64,000 bases of DNA from Variovorax beijingensis (GTDB lineage: Bacteria; Pseudomonadota; Gammaproteobacteria; Burkholderiales; Burkholderiaceae_C), in contig NZ_RXFQ01000008.1 of the NCBI RefSeq assembly GCF_003951285.1, positions 1 to 64,000 of the forward strand, in the 5' to 3' direction. Position 1 is the stretch's first letter. Every line of letters begins with the position of its first letter. The notes below the pieces were generated by a model. It was not told the DNA's origin. It was given only the letters and a program-made list of their open reading frames with translations, and did not search any database. A program made the translations under genes and the position numbers. This document shows positions 42,985 through 52,074 of the stretch, in pieces.

Positions 42985-43881
42985 ATGCCATCCGAAAGCA
43001 GGGAGCGACAGTTGAAGGGCCGCGTGGCCGTGGTCACCGGCGCCAGCCGCGGCGCCGGCCGCGGCATTGCGGTGGAACTGGGCGCCGCGGGCGCCACCGT
43101 GTACGTCACCGGTCGAAGCACGCGCGAGCGGCCGGCAAACACCTATGGCCAGCTGCTCGCCCTCTCGGAACTCGATGTTCTGCCGGGCAGCGTCGACGAA
43201 ACGGCCAACGAGGTCACACGCATGGGCGGACGAGGCATTCCGGTGCGCTGCGACCACGCGCAGGAAGACGAGGTGAAGCAGCTCTTTGCGCAGGTGCAGC
43301 GCGAGCAAGGCCGTGTGGATCTGCTCGTGAACAACGCCTGGGGCGGCCACGAGACGTTCAACGGCGTGTTCGAAGCGCCGTTCTGGGAGCATCCGCTTGC
43401 CAACTGGGACTCGATGTTCGACCGCGGCGTGCGCAACCACCTGCTCGCCAGCCGCTTCGCCGCGCCGCTGATGGTGGCGCAAAAGAGCGGGCTGATCGTG
43501 ACCACCACCTTCTGGGACCGCGGCAACTACCTGCGCGGGAACCTGTTCTACGACCTGGCCAAATCGGCCATGGCCCGGCTGGCCTTTGGCATGGCGCAGG
43601 AGCTTCGCCCGCACGGCGTTGCTTCGCTGGCCGTGTCGCCGGGCTGGATGCGCACCGAGTTCGTGCTGGCCGGCCACAAGACCGACGAGGCGCATTGGCA
43701 CGAGCGCCCGGCGCTGGCGCGGACCGAGTCGCCGCGCTATCTCGGCCGCGCGGTGGCCGCGCTGGCGGGCGATGCGCGGGTGCTCGAGAAAAGCGGCGGC
43801 GTGCACCGCGTGGCCGACCTGGCGCGCGAATACGGCTTCACCGACATCGATGGCCGGCAGGTCGAAGCGTTCGAGCTGTAG
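42985..43881 (+). CDS. Short-chain dehydrogenase (DHRS1-like)
   Basis: A 298-residue SDR with cofactor motif TGASRGAGRGIA, NNAWGG in place of NNAG, and catalytic YxxxK in FYDLAKSAM. The segment where the catalytic serine normally lies reads TTTFWDRG, so a threonine may serve. The arrangement resembles DHRS1-type enzymes, which are longer than classical SDRs. Substrate unknown. AAGGACAGGA lies 5 bases before ATG 42985. It may be co-transcribed with the AraC gene. Confidence 0.87.
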   Translation: MPSESRERQLKGRVAVVTGASRGAGRGIAVELGAAGATVYVTGRSTRERPANTYGQLLALSELDVLPGSVDETANEVTRMGGRGIPVRCDHAQEDEVKQLFAQVQREQGRVDLLVNNAWGGHETFNGVFEAPFWEHPLANWDSMFDRGVRNHLLASRFAAPLMVAQKSGLIVTTTFWDRGNYLRGNLFYDLAKSAMARLAFGMAQELRPHGVASLAVSPGWMRTEFVLAGHKTDEAHWHERPALARTESPRYLGRAVAALAGDARVLEKSGGVHRVADLAREYGFTDIDGRQVEAFEL

Positions 43882-43910
43882 CCGGAGAACAGGCCGGGTA
43901 CAGGCCGGTT

Positions 43911-44558
43911 TCAGGCCGACCTGGGCCGCGGCGTCTTCGGTTTGTAGTCGCAATAGGGTGCCACCGCGCATTCCCAGCACTTCGGCGTGCGCGCCACGCA
44001 GATGTAGCGCCCATGCAGGATGAGCCAGTGGTGCGCATGCAGCCGGAATTCGAACGGAACGCGTTTCTCCAGCTTGAGCTCCACTTCGAGCGGCGTCTTG
44101 CCCGGCGCAAGCCCGGTGCGGTTGCTGACGCGGAAGATGTGGGTGTCCACGGCGATCGTTGCTTCGCCGAACGCCACGTTGAGCACCACGTTGGCGGTCT
44201 TGCGGCCGACGCCCGGCAGCGCCTCGAGCTCGGCGCGCGTACGAGGCACTTCTCCGCCATGCTTCTCCACCAGGATGCGGCAGGTCTCGATCAGGTGTCT
44301 GGCCTTGCTGCGGTAGAGCCCGATGGTCTTGATGTAGTCCTCCAGGCCCTCCACGCCCAGCCGGAGCATCGCCTGCGGCGTGTTCGCCACCGGAAACAGC
44401 TTGCGCGTGGCCTTGTTCACGCCCACGTCGGTCGCCTGCGCCGAGAGCAGCACGGCGGCCAGCAGCTCGAAGGGCGTGGCGTATTCGAGTTCGGTTTCGG
44501 GGGTGGGGTTGGCCGCCTGCAAAGTGGCGAAGAAGAGGGGGATGTTGTCTTTTTTCAT
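43911..44558 (-). CDS. nth: Endonuclease III
   Basis: Nth removes oxidised pyrimidines and cuts the abasic site during base-excision repair. The 215-residue protein has the helix-hairpin-helix LPGVGRKTANVVLN with the catalytic lysine, the aspartate of VAVDTHIFRVSNR, and a [4Fe-4S] cluster from Cys187, Cys194, Cys197 and Cys203 (C-x6-C-x2-C-x5-C). I start at MKKDNIPLFF (44558); the frame is open further upstream. Confidence 0.96.
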   Translation of the reverse strand: MKKDNIPLFFATLQAANPTPETELEYATPFELLAAVLLSAQATDVGVNKATRKLFPVANTPQAMLRLGVEGLEDYIKTIGLYRSKARHLIETCRILVEKHGGEVPRTRAELEALPGVGRKTANVVLNVAFGEATIAVDTHIFRVSNRTGLAPGKTPLEVELKLEKRVPFEFRLHAHHWLILHGRYICVARTPKCWECAVAPYCDYKPKTPRPRSA

Positions 44559-44664
44559 GGGGTTCCGGGCAAGGCGCCCAATATATCGCCGGCGGCCAAA
44601 AGCCCACCGTGCGGCACGCCGCCGCGCTTTCGCCACAATAGCGACCCAGAAAGTGAGACTTCCC

Positions 44665-45852
44665 ATGCAATTCGCTTCCCGCCTCGACAACGTCGAAACC
44701 TCCGCCATCCGCGAACTCTTCAAGCTGCTCGGCAAGCCCGGCATCATCAGCTTTGCGGGCGGCTTCCCCGACAGCGCCATGTTCGACGTGGAGGGCCTGA
44801 AGGAGGCGAGCCAGAAGGCGCTGGCCGAGGAACCCGGCGGCGCGCTGCAATACGGCGCCACCGAAGGCTACGAGCCGCTGCGCAGCCAGCTCAGTTCCTT
44901 CATGAAGACCAAGGGCGTCGATGTCGACCCCAGCGGCCTGATCGTCACCACCGGCAGCCAGCAGGCGCTCGACCTGCTGGGCAAGACCATGATCTCGCCC
45001 GGCGACAAGGTGATCGTCGAAGGCCCGACCTTCCTGGCCACCATCCAGTGCTTCCGCCTCTACGGCGCGCAGCTCATCAGCGCGCCCATCGATGCCAACG
45101 GCGTGAAGACCGACGAGCTCGAGAAACTCATCGCCGAGCACAAGCCCAAGTTCGTCTACCTGATTCCCACCTTTGGCAACCCGAGCGGCGCCATGCTGAG
45201 CCTGGAGCGCCGCAAGAAGGTGCTCGAACTGGCCGTGAAGTACCAGACGCTGATCGTCGAGGACGACCCCTACGGCGACCTCTACTTCGGCGAAGCGCCG
45301 CCGCCTTCGATCCTGGCGCTGAGCAAGGACGTGCCAGGCAGCCGCGAGCTGCTCGCGCACTGCGGCAGCCTCAGCAAGGTGCTGAGCCCGGGCCTGCGCA
45401 TCGGCTGGATGATCGCGCCGGCCGAGCTGCTCGCCAAGGCGACGATGTGCAAGCAGTTCAGCGATGCGCACACCAGCACCTTCTCGCAGGCCACCGCCGC
45501 GCAGTACCTCAAGAGCGGCCGCATGCCGGCCACGCTCGCGCACGTGCGCGAGGTCTACGGGCAGCGCGCGCAGGCCATGGGTGCGGCGCTCAAGCGCGAG
45601 CTGGGCGATGCGGTGAGCTTCACGCAGCCGCAGGGCGGCCTGTTCTTCTGGGCCCGCCTCACGGGCGCCAACGGCAAGCTGGCCGATGCCAACGAGTTGG
45701 CCAAGCGCGCCATCGAGAAGCTCGTGGCCTTCGTGCCCGGGGCACCGTTCTTCGCGGAGAAGCCCGATGTCGCGACGCTGCGGCTGAGCTTTGCGACGGC
45801 CGACGTGGCCAAGATCGAAGAGGGCGTGAAGCGCCTGGGCCAGGCCCTGTAG
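44665..45852 (+). CDS. PLP-dependent aminotransferase (2-aminoadipate/MocR-like class I)
   Basis: A 395-residue fold-type I aminotransferase. The PLP lysine lies in CGSLSKVLSPGLRIGW, with other cofactor contacts in TTGSQQALDLL, PTFGNPSGAMLSLERRK and VEDDPYGDLYF. It begins directly with the catalytic domain, without a GntR DNA-binding part, so it is an enzyme like LysN or 2-aminoadipate transaminase rather than a MocR regulator. Amino donor unknown. A CACAAT -10-like box lies at 44634-44639. Confidence 0.87.
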   Translation: MQFASRLDNVETSAIRELFKLLGKPGIISFAGGFPDSAMFDVEGLKEASQKALAEEPGGALQYGATEGYEPLRSQLSSFMKTKGVDVDPSGLIVTTGSQQALDLLGKTMISPGDKVIVEGPTFLATIQCFRLYGAQLISAPIDANGVKTDELEKLIAEHKPKFVYLIPTFGNPSGAMLSLERRKKVLELAVKYQTLIVEDDPYGDLYFGEAPPPSILALSKDVPGSRELLAHCGSLSKVLSPGLRIGWMIAPAELLAKATMCKQFSDAHTSTFSQATAAQYLKSGRMPATLAHVREVYGQRAQAMGAALKRELGDAVSFTQPQGGLFFWARLTGANGKLADANELAKRAIEKLVAFVPGAPFFAEKPDVATLRLSFATADVAKIEEGVKRLGQAL

Positions 45853-45861
45853 GCCTTCGTT

Positions 45862-46089
45862 TCAGGGCGAGCGGTGCAGGCGCGGCGCCGCCAGCAGCGC
45901 CAGGTTGTCCGCAATGGCCGCATCCACGTTCGGATAGCGGCCTTTCATTTTCGATAGCGTCATGATGGTCTGCAGCGCCTTCAGGTCCTTGACCGAGGGT
46001 GCGACCTTGATCTGCGCGATGGCCGCCGATGCGTTGCCGCCGTTGACCAATGCCATCACCTTGCTTGCCCAGTCGTTTGCGCGCGCCAT
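45862..46089 (-). CDS. Small conserved-looking protein, function unknown
   Basis: A 75-residue soluble, largely helical protein (ANDWASKVMALVNGGNASAA, SVKDLKALQTIMTLSKMKG). I do not recognise a family. It is convergent with the aminotransferase (9 bases between stops) and divergent from the DUF6172 gene. Codon use and third-position GC look like real coding sequence. The TonB- or toxin-like features one might look for are absent. Confidence 0.55.
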   Translation of the reverse strand: MARANDWASKVMALVNGGNASAAIAQIKVAPSVKDLKALQTIMTLSKMKGRYPNVDAAIADNLALLAAPRLHRSP

Positions 46090-46149
46090 GTCTTCACCTG
46101 CTTTCGTTTGAACCGCCGACTGTACACAGACAGCGAGTTAGGATCGACC

Positions 46150-46476
46150 ATGAGAAAAACCTTTCAGCTTCAGGTCGAGGGCAAGCACCCCGACCGCCTC
46201 CTCGAAGCCATCAAGCACGAGATCCGCAAGTACATCAAGCGCGAGCGGCGCCGCGAGTTGCCCGAGGGCAGCGACTTCTGGGACTTCGATTGCAGGTTCG
46301 GCGCCTCGGCAGAAGCCGCCGAAGTCGTGCACCTGTCGGCCATCACAGGCCTGATCGACGGCATCGTCAAGGATGCCGGCAAGCAGTTCTACGTCGAGAT
46401 CCTGGCCAAGCCTGGCAAGCGCAAGCCGCGCGCGGCCGGGGAGCCGGCGCAAGAAGAGCCGCCCGAAGAAATCTAG
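46150..46476 (+). CDS. DUF6172-family protein
   Basis: A 108-residue basic, soluble protein, starting MRKTFQLQVEGKHPDR, with a lysine/arginine-rich helix (EIRKYIKRERRRELP) and the aromatic stretch GSDFWDFDC. It matches what I know of DUF6172, small proteins of Burkholderiales and others with no known function. An acidic low-complexity end (PAQEEPPEEI) closes it. Confidence 0.65.
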   Translation: MRKTFQLQVEGKHPDRLLEAIKHEIRKYIKRERRRELPEGSDFWDFDCRFGASAEAAEVVHLSAITGLIDGIVKDAGKQFYVEILAKPGKRKPRAAGEPAQEEPPEEI

Positions 46477-46495
46477 CCCGCCATCTCAGAGCAGC

Positions 46496-47563
46496 TCAGA
46501 GCAGCGCCTGCGCGAGCCGCAGGCCGTGGCGCTGCTCCGCATCCTGCAGCGAGCGCGCAATCGACGGGTGCAGCCGCACCCCGTCCTTCGACTGCGCGTC
46601 GCGGCGCTTCAAGCCGCCTTCGCCTGGCAGCCGCACAGGCCTGGCGGCATCGATCGGCCGGTTGTTGCGGCACTGCGCCGCCACGTGGTCCATCTGGTGC
46701 AGGAAAGCCTCCTTGCCGCCGAAGGCATGCAGATCGTGCAGTGTGACGTGCACCGTCGCGCCCCAGCCCTCGGGCGGATCGGCCCGGCCATGGCCCGCGA
46801 GGCCGGCCGTCAGCGTCTCGACCAGCAGTGCCATGCCGTAGCCCTTGTGCCCATGGCTCAGTCCGCCCACGGGCAGTAGCGTGCCGGGCGGCTGGTCGAA
46901 CAGCACCTGCGGGTTGTTCGACGGCTTGCCGGCGGCGTCGATCAGCCATTCCTCCGCAAAGGTTTCGCCCGCGGCGCGCTTGCGGTTGCTCATGCCGTTG
47001 GTGGTGATGGAAGCCGAGATGTCGACCATCACGCCGCCTTGCGAGAGCGGAAAACCCATGGCCAGCGGATTCGGCGTGAATACCGCCTGCGTGCCGCCAA
47101 AGGGCGCGACGCTGGCGGTGTTGGGGTCGGAGCAGGCGAGCAGCATCAGCATGTCTTCCTCGAGCGCGCGCAGCATGTAGACGGCGAGGCAGGCGATGTG
47201 GTGGCTGCGGCGGATCACGAGCGAGGCGGTGCCGAGTTCGCGGGCGCGCGGAATCAGCAGGTCCATGCCCTGGTCCATGAGCCAGGGGCCGGGCAGGCGC
47301 TTGCCGTCCCAGAGCACGGCGGCGGGGCGGTCCGACAGCACTTCGGGCGCGCCGCCCGGTGTCATGCCGCCCGATTCGAGTTCCTTCACATAGCCGGCCA
47401 GCAGCGCGAGGCCGTGCGTGTCGTGCCCGAGCAGGTCGCCTTCGACCAGGGTGCGGCCGACGCTGTCGGCCATCGGCGCGGCGAGCCCGGCCTTCTGCAG
47501 CAGGGCGCTGGCGTAGTCCTTGAGCGCGTCGGCGCGGTAGAGCGGGGCGGTGGTGTCGGTCAT
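46496..47563 (-). CDS. Malate/L-lactate dehydrogenase-family (LDH2) oxidoreductase
   Basis: A 355-residue NAD(P)-dependent oxidoreductase of the LDH2/MDH2 family, unrelated to classical lactate dehydrogenases. The fold's markers are GHDTHGLALLAGYVKELESG, the catalytic-histidine segment RRSHHIACLAVY, PFGGTQAVFTPNPLAMGFP and GHKGYGMALLVETLTAGLAG. Members act on malate, lactate, ureidoglycolate, 2,3-diketogulonate or delta-1-piperideine-2-carboxylate; sequence alone does not choose. No neighbours clarify it. Confidence 0.9.
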   Translation of the reverse strand: MTDTTAPLYRADALKDYASALLQKAGLAAPMADSVGRTLVEGDLLGHDTHGLALLAGYVKELESGGMTPGGAPEVLSDRPAAVLWDGKRLPGPWLMDQGMDLLIPRARELGTASLVIRRSHHIACLAVYMLRALEEDMLMLLACSDPNTASVAPFGGTQAVFTPNPLAMGFPLSQGGVMVDISASITTNGMSNRKRAAGETFAEEWLIDAAGKPSNNPQVLFDQPPGTLLPVGGLSHGHKGYGMALLVETLTAGLAGHGRADPPEGWGATVHVTLHDLHAFGGKEAFLHQMDHVAAQCRNNRPIDAARPVRLPGEGGLKRRDAQSKDGVRLHPSIARSLQDAEQRHGLRLAQALL

Positions 47564-47697
47564 GTCATGTCTCCATCAAGCTGCTTGTTGCGGGTGCTTG
47601 TGTTTGTGATGTGCGTGCTGGTTCGGACGTTTTTCGCGGGCGCGTGCACAGGGCTCGCCGCTGGTGTACCGCTGATCAACGACTGCTCCGCATAACG

Positions 47698-47712
47698 CCC
47701 GCCGTCGGCGGG
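47698..47712. other. GC-rich perfect hairpin in the serB-dehydrogenase gap
   Basis: CCCGCCG and CGGCGGG form a perfect 7-bp inverted repeat around one T, about 40 bases downstream of the serB stop on the minus strand. The 190-base gap holds it and otherwise the promoter region of the dehydrogenase. There is no T-run, so a terminator role is uncertain. Confidence 0.3.
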
Positions 47713-47752
47713 AGCGCGTCCTGAACAAGCATTGCACGCACAACAACGACAT

Positions 47753-48466
47753 TCACTCCAGAAGCTCCAACAGCCGTTCAAGCCCGCCCTCGTTGATCGC
47801 CACCATGGCCTGCTCGCGCACCTTCGGCTTGGCGTGATAGGCCACCGAAAGGCCGGCTTCCCCCATCATCGGCAGGTCGTTCGCACCATCGCCCACGGCA
47901 ATGGCTTCCTGCGGAGAAATGCCCAGCAGGGATGCAACCTCGAGCAGCGTGCGGCGCTTCTCGGCGCCGTCGCAGATGTCGCCCCAGCTTTGCTGCACCA
48001 CCTGACCGGTGAGCTTGCCGTCGGCCTCGTCGAGCAGGTTGGAGCGCGCGAAGTCGATGCCCAGGCGGTCCTTCACGCGGTTCGCAAAGAAGGTGAAGCC
48101 GCCCGACACCAGCAGCACCTTGAGGCCGGCCGCCTTGCAGGCTGCCACCAGTTCCGCCGCGCCCGGATTGAGCTTCAGCCGCTCGTCGTAGACCTGCTGC
48201 AGCGCCTCGACCGGCACGCCCTTGAGCAGCGCCACGCGTCGCCGCAGGCTTTCCTTGAAGTCCTTGATCTCGCCGCGCATCGTGGCTTCGGTGATCGCGG
48301 CCACCTCGGCCTTCTTGCCGACGGCATCGGCGATCTCGTCGATGCATTCGATGTTGATCAGCGTCGAGTCCATGTCGAACGCGATCAGCTTGAAATCAGC
48401 CAGATTCAGCGGCGGCTTCATGCGCTGGATGACGAGGCCGGGGGAGATTTCTGTGATTGCGCTCAT
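47753..48466 (-). CDS. serB: Phosphoserine phosphatase
   Basis: SerB hydrolyses phosphoserine to serine, the last step of serine synthesis. The 237-residue HAD-superfamily enzyme has the nucleophile motif DMDSTLINIECIDEIAD, the motif II serine in LLVSGGFTFF, and motif IV GDGANDLPMMGEAG. It lacks the N-terminal ACT-like part found in longer SerB proteins. Its ATG overlaps the mfd stop by 4 bases. Confidence 0.95.
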   Translation of the reverse strand: MSAITEISPGLVIQRMKPPLNLADFKLIAFDMDSTLINIECIDEIADAVGKKAEVAAITEATMRGEIKDFKESLRRRVALLKGVPVEALQQVYDERLKLNPGAAELVAACKAAGLKVLLVSGGFTFFANRVKDRLGIDFARSNLLDEADGKLTGQVVQQSWGDICDGAEKRRTLLEVASLLGISPQEAIAVGDGANDLPMMGEAGLSVAYHAKPKVREQAMVAINEGGLERLLELLE

Positions 48467-51400
48467 GCGGGGGCGGGTTCCTTGACGATCGGTTGTCCGA
48501 GGCTGCGCAGCACGTCGCGCACCATTTGCGCACGCTCCTTGGGCTCTTTCAGCTCGCGCTCGATGCGCAGCTTCTCGTTGCCCGCGAGCTTGATGTGCTT
48601 GTTCTTCTGGATCAGGTGGATGATGGCCATCGAGTCCACCGGCGGATCCTTCTTGAACGTGATGTGGATGATGCCCGGCGCCGCATCCACCTTCACCACG
48701 CCATAGGGCCGTGCCAGCACGCGCAGCCGGTGCGTGTCGATCAGCGTCTGCGCCTGCGGCGGCAGCTTGCCGAAGCGGTCGACGATTTCTTCGAGCAAGG
48801 TGTCGATCTGCTCGGGCGTCTTTGCCGTAGCCAGCTTCTTGTAGAACGACAGGCGCAGGTGCACGTCGCCGCAGTAGTCGTCGGGCAGGAGGGCGGGCGC
48901 GTGCAGGTTGATCTCGGTGGTGACCGACAGCGGCGCGAGCAGGTCGGGCTCCTGCCCGGCCTTGAGCGCGCGAACGGCCTCGCTCAGCATCTCGTTGTAG
49001 AGCTGGAAGCCGATCTCCATCATGTTGCCGCTCTGGTTTTCGCCCAGCACTTCGCCCGTGCCGCGGATTTCCAGGTCGTGCATCGCAAGATAGAAGCCCG
49101 AGCCCAGTTCTTCCATCTGCTGGATGGCGTCGAGCCGCTGCGCCGCCTGCTTGGTCAGGCCTTCGGTGTCCGGCACCATCAGGTAGGCATAGGCTTGGTG
49201 GTGCGAGCGGCCGACGCGCCCGCGCAGCTGGTGCAACTGCGCCAGGCCGAACTTGTCTGCGCGGCTCATCACGATGGTGTTGGCGGTCGGCACGTCGATG
49301 CCGGTCTCGATGATGGTCGAGCACAGCAGGAGGTTGTAGCGCTGCGCCACGAAGTCGCGCATCACGCGCTCGAGTTCGCGCTCGGGCATCTGGCCGTGGG
49401 CCACGGCGATGCGGGCCTCGGGCAATATCTCCTCGAGCTTCTGTCGCCGGTTCTCGATGGTCTCGACCTCGTTGTGCAGGAAGTAGACCTGCCCGCCGCG
49501 CTTCAGTTCGCGCAGCACGGCTTCGCGGATCACGCCAGTGCCCTCGTTTCGCACGAAGGTCTTGATGGCGAGGCGCCGCTGCGGCGCGGTCGCGATCACG
49601 CTGAGGTCGCGCAGGCCTTCGAGCGCCATGCCCAGCGTGCGCGGAATCGGCGTGGCGGTGAGCGTGAGCACGTCGACCTCGGCGCGCATGGCCTTCATCG
49701 CCTCCTTGTGGCGCACGCCGAAGCGATGCTCCTCGTCGATGATGAGCAGGCCCAGGTTCTTGAACTTGACCGATTGCGAAAGCAGCTTGTGCGTGCCGAC
49801 CACGATGTCGACCGTGCCTTCGGCCAGGCCCTTGGCCGCCGTGGTGATCTCCTTGGCCGAGCGGAAGCGGCTCATCTCGGCCACCTTGACCGGCCACTTG
49901 GCGAAGCGGTCGACCAGCGTCTGGTAGTGCTGCTCGGCCAGGAGCGTGGTGGGTGCGAGGAAGGCCACCTGCTTGCCGCCGGTGATCGCGATGAAGGCGG
50001 CGCGCAGCGCCACCTCGGTCTTGCCGAAGCCCACGTCGCCGCAGACCAGGCGGTCCATCGGCTGCGGCGAGATCATGTCCTGCACCACGGCGTGGATCGC
50101 GGCCTTCTGGTCGGCGGTTTCCTGGAAGCCGAAGTCGTTGGCGAACACCTCGTAGTCGGCAGCCGAATAGCGGAAGGCATGGCCCTGGCGTGCGGCGCGG
50201 CGGGCGTAGATGTTGAGCAGCTCGGCGGCCGAGTCGCGCACCTGCTCGGCGGCCTTGCGCTTGGCCTTTTCCCACTGGCCGGAGCCCAGCTTGTGCAGCG
50301 GCGCCTCGTCGGCGCTGACGCCGGTGTAGCGGCTGATCTGGTGCAGCTGCGAGACGGGCACGTAGAGCGTGGCCTTGTCGGCGTATTCCAGGTGCAGCAT
50401 TTCCTGCAGCAGCGGCTTGCCTTCGGCGTCGGTGCCCTGGCCCAGGTCCATGTGGATCAGGCCGCGGTAGCGTCCGATGCCGTGCGCAGTGTGGACCACC
50501 GGGTCGCCGACGTTGAGCTCGGACAGGTCCTTGATCAGCGCCTCGACGTCGCTGACCTGTTCCTGCTTCTTGTTGCGCCGGCGCGTGGTGGGCGCGGTGG
50601 CGAAGAGCTCGGTCTCGGTGACGAAGTCGATGCCCTGCTCGCGCCACGCGAAGCCCGATGCCAGCGCGGCGGTGGCGATGCCGATCTTCTCGTCGGTGGA
50701 AGCCTCGAACTCGGCCAGCGAATCGAAGGCCGGCGGACTCACGCCGCTGGCGCGCAGGAAGTCGAGCAGGCTCTCGCGCCGGCCCTCGCTTTCGGCGATC
50801 AGCAGCACGCGGTGGGGCGTGGCCTTGATGTGGGCCTTGAGGCCGACCAATGGATCTTCAGCGCCGCGCACCACGGCAAAGGGCGGCAGTCTGTCGAACT
50901 CGGCGTAAGGCGTGTCGGTGGCAATGTCGCCGCCGCCGGTGTTTCCGCGAATGGCGAGCTGCGCATGCGGCTTGGCGCGCTGGTAGAACTGCTCGGCGCT
51001 CAGGAACAGCGCCTCGGGCGGCAGCGCCGGGCGTTCGGGGTCGCCGCGCACCAGGCGGTAGCGCTCGCTGGCGTCCTGCCAGAAATGCTGGAACGCGGGC
51101 TCGAGGTCGCCGTGCAGCACCACGGTGGCGTCCGCACCCAGGTAGTCGAACACCGTGGCCGTCTCGTCGAAGAACAGCGGCAGGTAGTACTCGATGCCGG
51201 CGGTGGCCACGCCGTTGCCCATGTCCTTGTAGATGCGGCTCTTGGTCGGGTCGCCTTCGAGCAGTTCGCGCCAGCGGCTGCGAAAGCGTGCACGGGCGTC
51301 GTCGTCCATCGGGAACTCGCGGCCCGGCAGCAGCCGCACTTCCGGCACCGGATAAAGGCTGCGCTGGGTGTCGGGGTCGAAGGTGCGGATCGAGTCGATC

Positions 51401-51960
51401 TCGTCGTCGAACAGGTCGACGCGAAACGGCACCATCGAGCCCATCGGAAAGAGGTCGATCAGGCCGCCGCGCACCGCGTATTCGCCCGGGCTCACCACCT
51501 GCGTCACGTGGCTGTAGCCGGCCAGCGTGAGCTGGGCCTTGAGCTTGGATTCCTCAAGCTTCTGCTTGGCCTTGAAGTGGAAGGTGTAGCCGGCCAGGAA
51601 GGCCGGCGGCGCGAGCCTGTAGAGCGCGGTGGTGGCGGGCACCAGCACCACGTCGGCCTCTTTCTGGCTGATGCGCCAGAGCGTGGCCAGGCGCTCGCTG
51701 ATCAGGTCCTGGTGCGGCGAGAAGCTGTCGTAGGGCAGCGTTTCCCAGTCGGGGAAGAGGGCGCAGCGCAGCTCGGGCGCGAAGAAGGCGATTTCGTCGA
51801 TCAGCCGCTGCGCGTCGTTGGCGTCGGCCGTGAACATCGCGGTGGCGCGGCCCGCGGCCTTCTCGCGCATGCCCAGCTGCGCCAGCAGCAGGGCATCGGC
51901 CGACAAAGGAGGACGCGGCAGCGTGAATCGCTTGCCCGCCGTGAGGTGGGGGAGGTCCAT
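48463..51960 (-). CDS. mfd: Transcription-repair coupling factor
   Basis: Mfd pushes stalled RNA polymerase off DNA and recruits UvrA. The 1165-residue protein has an N-terminal UvrB-like, nuclease-dead module (to about 350), the polymerase-interaction domain around DPVVHTAHGIGRYRGLIHMD, RecG-like helicase motifs (Walker A GDVGFGKTEVA, DEEHRF box, GRVGRSHHQAYAYL motif VI) and a C-terminal TRCF domain. The ATG 51960 lies 114 bases from the divergent ispD start; the frame stays open upstream without likeness. serB follows in the same operon. Confidence 0.96.
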   Translation of the reverse strand: MDLPHLTAGKRFTLPRPPLSADALLLAQLGMREKAAGRATAMFTADANDAQRLIDEIAFFAPELRCALFPDWETLPYDSFSPHQDLISERLATLWRISQKEADVVLVPATTALYRLAPPAFLAGYTFHFKAKQKLEESKLKAQLTLAGYSHVTQVVSPGEYAVRGGLIDLFPMGSMVPFRVDLFDDEIDSIRTFDPDTQRSLYPVPEVRLLPGREFPMDDDARARFRSRWRELLEGDPTKSRIYKDMGNGVATAGIEYYLPLFFDETATVFDYLGADATVVLHGDLEPAFQHFWQDASERYRLVRGDPERPALPPEALFLSAEQFYQRAKPHAQLAIRGNTGGGDIATDTPYAEFDRLPPFAVVRGAEDPLVGLKAHIKATPHRVLLIAESEGRRESLLDFLRASGVSPPAFDSLAEFEASTDEKIGIATAALASGFAWREQGIDFVTETELFATAPTTRRRNKKQEQVSDVEALIKDLSELNVGDPVVHTAHGIGRYRGLIHMDLGQGTDAEGKPLLQEMLHLEYADKATLYVPVSQLHQISRYTGVSADEAPLHKLGSGQWEKAKRKAAEQVRDSAAELLNIYARRAARQGHAFRYSAADYEVFANDFGFQETADQKAAIHAVVQDMISPQPMDRLVCGDVGFGKTEVALRAAFIAITGGKQVAFLAPTTLLAEQHYQTLVDRFAKWPVKVAEMSRFRSAKEITTAAKGLAEGTVDIVVGTHKLLSQSVKFKNLGLLIIDEEHRFGVRHKEAMKAMRAEVDVLTLTATPIPRTLGMALEGLRDLSVIATAPQRRLAIKTFVRNEGTGVIREAVLRELKRGGQVYFLHNEVETIENRRQKLEEILPEARIAVAHGQMPERELERVMRDFVAQRYNLLLCSTIIETGIDVPTANTIVMSRADKFGLAQLHQLRGRVGRSHHQAYAYLMVPDTEGLTKQAAQRLDAIQQMEELGSGFYLAMHDLEIRGTGEVLGENQSGNMMEIGFQLYNEMLSEAVRALKAGQEPDLLAPLSVTTEINLHAPALLPDDYCGDVHLRLSFYKKLATAKTPEQIDTLLEEIVDRFGKLPPQAQTLIDTHRLRVLARPYGVVKVDAAPGIIHITFKKDPPVDSMAIIHLIQKNKHIKLAGNEKLRIERELKEPKERAQMVRDVLRSLGQPIVKEPAPA

Positions 51961-52074
51961 GGAACGCTTTGAAAATGCAGAACACCCCGCGCCGCTGGCG
52001 AGGGGTGTGAGACGGTCGATTCTAGAATGGCGGCCCTTTATCCGCTTGCCGGCCGCTGGCCCGCGCCGCACCCC

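Noticed and set aside
48457..51972. A 1171-codon frame opposite mfd
   Set aside because: Same type of shadow; mfd on the other strand has every expected motif.
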